10,027 nt of DNA from Cytophagales bacterium (GTDB lineage Bacteria; Bacteroidota; Bacteroidia; Cytophagales; MED-G16): assembly GCA_029940715.1 (NCBI GenBank), contig JAPYTU010000003.1:40393-50419 (forward strand). Reading direction: 5' to 3'. This document shows, one piece after another, positions 6,073-10,027 of this stretch. The position numbers and the translations under genes are program-made. The notes under the pieces are model-generated. The model did no database searches and was not told the DNA's origin. It saw only the letters and a program-made list of their open reading frames with translations. Every line of letters starts with the position of its first letter. The first letter of the stretch is position 1.

Positions 6073-7896
6073 TTAATCTATTAAAAATAATACATCATCA
6101 TCATGTATTTCGTCCCCATCATTAAAACAAATTTTTGCAATTCTTCCAGAATATTCTGACTTTATTGCATTAATAACTTTCATTGATTCAATATAGCATA
6201 ATACGTCTCCCTTATTAACAATATCATTAACTTTAATAGGAACATCATTAGATTCTTTTGTTAAAAAAAATTTTCCTTCAATTGGTGACAACATTTTTTC
6301 TCCATTACCACTAACAATATTATTAGAGGATTCATCATTTTCTATATTATATTCAATTTCATATTTTTCATTATCTATTTCCATAATTTCGACAATTTTA
6401 GGATTTGGAAATTTTTGGATGTAGTCATATTTTTTATTTGATTTTTTTCTTGAAATATCATTTTCAAAATTTCTTTTTGCTTTTCCAGACTTAAAATCTA
6501 TGTATTGAGTTTTGTGTAAAGAATACTCTAACAATTCTTCATTATCTTTTCCAAGATCCCAACTCAATTCATTCATTTCATTTTTGTTTTTTTCTAAAGT
6601 ATTTTCAAACAAATCCTGAGGGTTTTTTTTATAAAAAATTTTATTTAATTTATTAGATAGTTTAATTATTTCATCACCTAATTTTCCTGGTAGTTTACCT
6701 GATTTTCCAAGAAGCATATCCCAAGTATTATCATCTATAAGGCTCCATTTTTCTTTACCTTTAATATTTTGAATTATATTTCCGAGTGCAACATTTTTTA
6801 CATATTGACTATAAGGAGTGACTAAAGGAGGATAACCTAAAATTGGCCAAATTAATTTTACTTCATCTAATAACAAAGAAAATAAATAATCTATTGAAAT
6901 TTCATTTTTACTATTTTTTAATAACCACTTATTAACACTTTTAAGACTTTTTTCTAAATCATTCATTAAACTACCCATCATTCCTCCAGGTAATCCAGAT
7001 TCAATCAGTAATGAATTCATATGTCTGTTTTTTGGATTTATATAATATCCCAAATTCTCATCAATAAATTCCTGAGTCAAATTTTTTACATCCATATATG
7101 ACTTCATATTAATATCTTTCAATAAAAAGCCATCGTCTTTTAAGACTTCGTAAATTGTTAATAAATCAGCATGTGCTGTACCCCACGAAAGAGGATCCAT
7201 CGAAACATCAATAATATCAGCACCTGCTCTAGCAACCTCAAGTGAAGAAGCTACTGAAAACCCAGGAGCAGAATGACCATGATACTGAACTAATGTGTTA
7301 GAACTAATTGACTTAATACCCTTAACTATTTTTCCTAATGAAGACGGCCTTCCAATTCCTGCCATATCTTTAATAGCTATCTCATCCGTTCCCATGTTAA
7401 TTAATTTTTTTGCTAAATCAATATAATATTCTATATTATGTATTTTAGAGTGAGTTATACACAAGCAGGATTGAGAAATCATTCCCACAGATTTTGCATA
7501 TTTAATTGATAATTCTAAGTTTCTAATATCATTTAGTCCATCAAAAGACCTTGAAATATCAGTCCCTTGTTTTTTTTTAACTACATACATTAGTTCTCTA
7601 ATATCTTTTGATACAGGATACATGCTAAGAGCATTTAAACCCCTTTCAAGCATTTGAGTTTGAATACCAGAATCATTAAATGGTTGTGTCCATTCTCTAA
7701 CTGCTTTATTTGGATTTTCACCAGCTAATAATTGAATTTGTTCAAATCCACCTCCGTTAGTTTCAACTCTATCCCAGCAATTCATTTTTATTATTGGCTC
7801 AGCAACTTTTACTAATTGATCAACCCTTGGCATATACTTCCCCGAAGATTGCCACATGTCTCTATAAAGTAAACAAAACTTGATTTCTTTTGGCAT
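6073..7896 (-). CDS. oadA: Oxaloacetate decarboxylase alpha subunit with fused biotin carrier domain
   Basis: Cytoplasmic subunit that moves the carboxyl group from oxaloacetate to its own biotin, giving pyruvate, and hands it to OadB. The 607-residue chain begins with a carboxyltransferase TIM barrel (about 4-300). It shows RDMWQSS (12-18; metal ligand Asp13, Gln16), LERGLN (83-88; substrate-type Arg85), KDMAG (176-180; carboxylated-type Lys176) and YHGHS (205-209; metal ligands His206 and His208). The conserved-carboxylase domain follows, with GLPGGMMGSL (301-310) and PPLVTPYSQYVKNVA (356-370; proton-transfer-type Thr360). A charged, Asn/Lys-rich linker (about 476-533) leads to the biotinyl domain (534-607) with ESMK at 570-573, biotin on Lys573, 34 residues from the C-terminus. 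That domain looks AccB-like. The ATG lies two bases after the oadG stop. The RDMWQSSGKY opening replaces the usual DTTLRDxHQS and is the Bacteroidota form, not damage. Confidence 0.95.
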   Translation of the reverse strand: MPKEIKFCLLYRDMWQSSGKYMPRVDQLVKVAEPIIKMNCWDRVETNGGGFEQIQLLAGENPNKAVREWTQPFNDSGIQTQMLERGLNALSMYPVSKDIRELMYVVKKKQGTDISRSFDGLNDIRNLELSIKYAKSVGMISQSCLCITHSKIHNIEYYIDLAKKLINMGTDEIAIKDMAGIGRPSSLGKIVKGIKSISSNTLVQYHGHSAPGFSVASSLEVARAGADIIDVSMDPLSWGTAHADLLTIYEVLKDDGFLLKDINMKSYMDVKNLTQEFIDENLGYYINPKNRHMNSLLIESGLPGGMMGSLMNDLEKSLKSVNKWLLKNSKNEISIDYLFSLLLDEVKLIWPILGYPPLVTPYSQYVKNVALGNIIQNIKGKEKWSLIDDNTWDMLLGKSGKLPGKLGDEIIKLSNKLNKIFYKKNPQDLFENTLEKNKNEMNELSWDLGKDNEELLEYSLHKTQYIDFKSGKAKRNFENDISRKKSNKKYDYIQKFPNPKIVEIMEIDNEKYEIEYNIENDESSNNIVSGNGEKMLSPIEGKFFLTKESNDVPIKVNDIVNKGDVLCYIESMKVINAIKSEYSGRIAKICFNDGDEIHDDDVLFLID

Positions 7897-7898
7897 CT

Positions 7899-8129
7899 TT
7901 AATGCAATTTTGTGATTTTCAATACACGTCCTTTACCATTAGTTAGATTATTTATTTTATTTTCAATTTCGTTCTTTACATCTAATGATGCTTCATTCAC
8001 ATTAATAATATTTGAAAAATATATTAAAATTTTACCCAATACATAAACTAAAGAAAGAACTATAAAAACAATAAACATCCCAATTAAAAGCAGGTTTATT
8101 AAAACAGATATATTAGATATAGCATTCAT
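7899..8129 (-). CDS. oadG: Oxaloacetate decarboxylase gamma subunit (small membrane anchor)
   Basis: A 76-residue protein with one long N-terminal hydrophobic helix (about 8-38) containing LLLIGMFIVFIVLSL. This is the LxxxGMxxVFxxL pattern of OadG and similar decarboxylase gamma subunits, which hold the alpha and beta subunits together at the membrane. The C-terminal 40 residues are polar and charged and end KITKLH. The Pro/Ala-rich linker and His cluster of the enterobacterial gamma subunit are missing, apart from the terminal His. Sequence alone would be weak evidence; the position, first in the operon two bases before oadA, makes the assignment good. The start ATG is at 8129-8127, with no Shine-Dalgarno. 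Confidence 0.82.
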   Translation of the reverse strand: MNAISNISVLINLLLIGMFIVFIVLSLVYVLGKILIYFSNIINVNEASLDVKNEIENKINNLTNGKGRVLKITKLH

Positions 8130-8220
8130 ACAATAATATTTAAAAGGTTATATGTTGTTTATAAAATAATGAACTAAATTATTGAAAGAATTGTTTTTAT
8201 GAAACACAAATTAAATATAA
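8130..8220. promoter_or_regulatory. Divergent intergenic region between oadG and the GNAT-like gene
   Basis: These 91 AT-rich bases must drive the oad operon leftward and the GNAT-like gene rightward. On the minus strand TTAATTTG (8212-8205) and TATATTTA (8218-8211) each match TAnnTTTG at all but one fixed position and would leave a leader of roughly 70-80 bases for oadG. No good -33 element is visible, and no good box exists on the plus strand. CAATAAT (8131-8137) and ATTATTG (8178-8184) form a 7-base inverted repeat 40 bases apart, possibly chance. Confidence 0.3.
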
Positions 8221-9393
8221 ATGAAGTTATTTCATGTAAATGATAAAAAAATTGAAAAAAAATTTATAAATGTAGCATTAAATATCTATTCTAATGAAAA
8301 ACATTGGATACGTCCATTAGATAAAGACATAAATTCAGTATTTAATAATAAAGAAAACAAAACATTCAGACACGGTAAAGTTTCAAGATGGATACTTGTA
8401 TCAGAAAATAGATTGATAGGTAGGATTGCAGCATTCTATAACAATAAAAGTTCAAAAAATAACAAATTATTATCAGGAGGATGCGGCTTTTTTGAATGCA
8501 TAAATGATCAAAATGCTGCAAATCTGCTTTTTAATAAAGCTAAAGAATGGCTTATTAATGAAGGCTATCAATCTATGGATGGTCCTATAAATTTTGGAGA
8601 AAGAGATAAATGGTGGGGTTGTCTAGCAAAAGGATTTGATATCGAACCAAATTATCTTCAGAATTATGGAAAAAAATATTACACTAGTCTATTTGAAAAT
8701 TATGGATTTAAAATTTTATTTAAACAATTCACGTTTTTAAAAAAAATTAAAACTCCACTCTCTAAAAATTTTCAATATAAAGCAGATAGAGTAAAGCATA
8801 ATCCTAATTATAATTTTAAAATGCTAGAAAAGAGATACATCAATAATTATATTGAAGATTTTACGAAAATTTATAATGAAGCATGGGCAAAATATCCTGG
8901 TGTTTCTAGTTTAAAATTAGCTCAAGCTCAAGCCATTTTTAAGCAACTTAAACCAATACTAGATGAAAAAATATTGTGGTTTGCTTATGATAAAAAAGAA
9001 CCTATTGGTTTTATGATTTGCATACCTGAAATGAATCAGATTTTCAAACATGTGAATGGAAAATTGAATTTAATTGGTAAAATAAAAACTTTCTATCATT
9101 TAAAAATTAAAAAATCATGTAAAAAAATAATAGGTCTGGTTTTTGGAATTGTACCAAAACATCAGGGAAAAGGAATTGATGGAGCATTAATAATGGCAAG
9201 TAGTGAAATGATACAAAAAAAACTTGCTTATACAGATATAGAATTAAATTGGATTCCAGATTTTAACAAGGCAATGATAAAAGTAGCACAACAAATTCAA
9301 GCAACAGATGAAATAAAACCAGGAAAAATTCACCACACTTATAGATATAACTTTGATAGATCTATACCCGTTGAAAGAATTACAAACAAATAA
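8221..9393 (+). CDS. Tandem GNAT-fold acyltransferase-like protein (YghO-like)
   Basis: A 390-residue soluble protein of a family common in Bacteroidota and resembling E. coli YghO in length and organisation. The N-terminal half has WIRPLDKDI (29-37), RHGKVSRW (50-57), GRIAAFYN (67-74), GFFECIND (89-96), MDGPINFGERDKWWG (119-133) and PNYLQNYG (143-150). This is an N-terminal GNAT-like lobe rich in invariant Trp, Gly and Asn. The C-terminal half contains the acyl-CoA binding loop in VFGIVPKHQGKGIDGAL (307-323), a K-x-x-G-x-G version of the GNAT motif A (usually Q/R-x-x-G-x-G), followed by IELNWIPDFN (340-349). The acyl donor and acceptor are not evident. A relation to bacterial ceramide synthases is possible. 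The ATG at 8221 starts the conserved region. The stop is one base from the convergent atpG stop. Confidence 0.82.
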   Translation: MKLFHVNDKKIEKKFINVALNIYSNEKHWIRPLDKDINSVFNNKENKTFRHGKVSRWILVSENRLIGRIAAFYNNKSSKNNKLLSGGCGFFECINDQNAANLLFNKAKEWLINEGYQSMDGPINFGERDKWWGCLAKGFDIEPNYLQNYGKKYYTSLFENYGFKILFKQFTFLKKIKTPLSKNFQYKADRVKHNPNYNFKMLEKRYINNYIEDFTKIYNEAWAKYPGVSSLKLAQAQAIFKQLKPILDEKILWFAYDKKEPIGFMICIPEMNQIFKHVNGKLNLIGKIKTFYHLKIKKSCKKIIGLVFGIVPKHQGKGIDGALIMASSEMIQKKLAYTDIELNWIPDFNKAMIKVAQQIQATDEIKPGKIHHTYRYNFDRSIPVERITNK

Positions 9394-9418
9394 ATTAATT
9401 ATTAAGAGCTTCAGCTCC
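9385..9418 (-). terminator. Possible intrinsic terminator of atpG embedded in its last codons
   Basis: On the minus strand GAGC-TGAA-GCTC (9417-9406) can form a short hairpin, extended by a G-U pair. It is followed by a T-rich run (TTAATAATTAATTTATTTG) that covers the atpG stop and enters the end of the convergent gene. The stem is short, and the sequence is also constrained by coding for the conserved GAEAL C-terminus, so this is tentative. Read on the plus strand, the hairpin has no U-tract. Confidence 0.28.
9395..9405 (-). repeat. 11-base AT palindrome (copy 2) at the convergent GNAT-like/atpG junction
   Basis: The minus strand reads TTAATAATTAA, identical to 4869-4879 on the plus strand. 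It begins two codons before the atpG stop and runs through the stop codon, abutting the stop codon of the GNAT-like gene. The two coding regions are separated by only one base here. Confidence 0.35.
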
Positions 9419-10027
9419 CCCTACAATCTCTAAAATTTCTTTAGTTATAGCAGCTTGTCTTGTTCTATTATAAGTTAATTTTAATTCTTTAAGCAATTCA
9501 CCAGCATTATCAGTTGCCTGACTCATTGCAATCATTCTTGAACCTTGTTCAGAAGCGTTAGACTCCAAAACAGATTTAAAAAATTGTGTTTTTAAAGTTT
9601 GAGGAATTAATTCAGAAATAATTTTTGTTTTATCTGGCTCAAAAATATAATTTAAATTATACTCACTTTCTTTTTGAGTTTCTTCAACTGGCAAAAAATT
9701 TTCAGCAATTGTATTTTGCACCGCAACATTTTTAAATTCATTATATATTATATCTATACTATCATATTTAAATGATTCATATAATTTTAATATAACATCA
9801 GTTATATGAGAAGCTTTTTCATAATTAAAATCCCCTAAAGATTGCCAATAATCATCTATTAAAGAAAAATTTGTTTTTTTAAAATAATCATTTGTTTTTT
9901 TCCCTATTGGCAAAACAGTAATGGATTTATTTTTATAAGAAGCAGAAATAAAGGCATTAAATTCTTTATAAAGATTACTATTAAAACTTCCACACAATCC
10001 TCTATCTGATCCTATAACTACAATTAA
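9395..10027 (-). CDS. atpG: F1Fo ATP synthase gamma subunit (5' end beyond the right edge)
   Basis: The central rotor stalk of F1, linking ion flow through Fo to ATP synthesis. The window has the C-terminal 210 residues. The frame is open to the edge and begins LIVVIGSDRGLCGSFN, the hallmark SDRGLCGxFN segment that sits about 75-90 residues into the usual 285-290 residue protein. About 75 N-terminal residues are therefore missing, and the TTG at 9997-9995 inside GLCG is a Leu codon, not a start. The C-terminus has the classic coiled-coil helix SEQGSRMIAMSQATDNAGELL followed by KLTYNRTRQAAITKEILEIVGGAEAL. It is probably the distal gene of an ATP synthase operon lying to the right. No sequence feature decides whether the enzyme is H+ or Na+ coupled; that depends on the c subunit, which is not here. 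Confidence 0.97.
   Translation of the reverse strand, partial: LIVVIGSDRGLCGSFNSNLYKEFNAFISASYKNKSITVLPIGKKTNDYFKKTNFSLIDDYWQSLGDFNYEKASHITDVILKLYESFKYDSIDIIYNEFKNVAVQNTIAENFLPVEETQKESEYNLNYIFEPDKTKIISELIPQTLKTQFFKSVLESNASEQGSRMIAMSQATDNAGELLKELKLTYNRTRQAAITKEILEIVGGAEALNN

Noticed and set aside
8131..8184. 7-base inverted repeat CAATAAT/ATTATTG as an operator between oadG and the GNAT-like gene
   Set aside because: The arms are 40 bases apart, short and AT-rich, so chance is likely. I mention it in the intergenic entry but do not call it a binding site.
8199..8243. Short plus-strand ORF of about 14 codons (MKHKLNINEV...) overlapping the start of the GNAT-like gene
   Set aside because: It is out of frame with the gene and has no ribosome-binding signal; one such ATG is expected by chance. 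A leader-peptide role cannot be supported.
9395..9997. Treating atpG as a complete 200-residue protein starting at TTG 9997
   Set aside because: That codon is the Leu of the conserved SDRGLCG motif and the frame runs open to the window edge, so the gene is simply cut by the window, not truncated.

Overview
This window looks like chromosomal sequence from a strongly A+T-rich member of the Bacteroidota, probably a marine or otherwise genome-streamlined flavobacterium-like lineage. Three things point there. The isoleucyl-tRNA synthetase N-terminus, the sodium-pump alpha subunit (with its RDMWQSSGKY start) and the single-chain glycyl-tRNA synthetase all read like Bacteroidota versions. No start codon has a recognisable Shine-Dalgarno sequence. 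Two starts are preceded by a TAnnTTTG box, the -7 element of Bacteroidota promoters. The phylum is well supported; the finer placement is inference.

Layout. Bases 1-4111 hold a minus-strand cluster in the order glyS, RND/MMPL-family exporter, ileS. It is tightly packed: glyS and the exporter share one base, and the exporter and ileS are 12 bases apart. ileS runs off the left edge. Divergent from glyS, at 4296-4835 on the plus strand, is a LOG-family nucleoside-monophosphate phosphoribohydrolase. It converges on a second minus-strand operon (8129-4881), oadG-oadA-oadB, which encodes a complete sodium-translocating oxaloacetate decarboxylase with gaps of 2 bases and 1 base. Divergent from oadG is a plus-strand tandem-GNAT acyltransferase-like gene (8221-9393). 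It ends one base from the stop codon of atpG (ATP synthase gamma), whose 5' end lies beyond the right edge.

How the genes fit together. OadG, OadA and OadB form one membrane machine that decarboxylates oxaloacetate through a biotin carrier and exports Na+. All catalytic residues I could check are present. The other genes are housekeeping (two aminoacyl-tRNA synthetases, ATP synthase gamma) or conserved genes with poorly defined substrates (RND exporter, LOG protein, GNAT-like protein).

There are no tRNAs, rRNAs, CRISPR arrays, insertion sequences or phage genes, and no gene-free stretch over 300 bases. I found no new multi-gene system. The points most worth a second look are the swapped HIGH motif (GIHH) of IleRS, an AccB-like biotin domain on OadA, -7 boxes so close to glyS and ileS that leaderless transcripts are possible, and the same 11-base AT palindrome at both convergent gene junctions.
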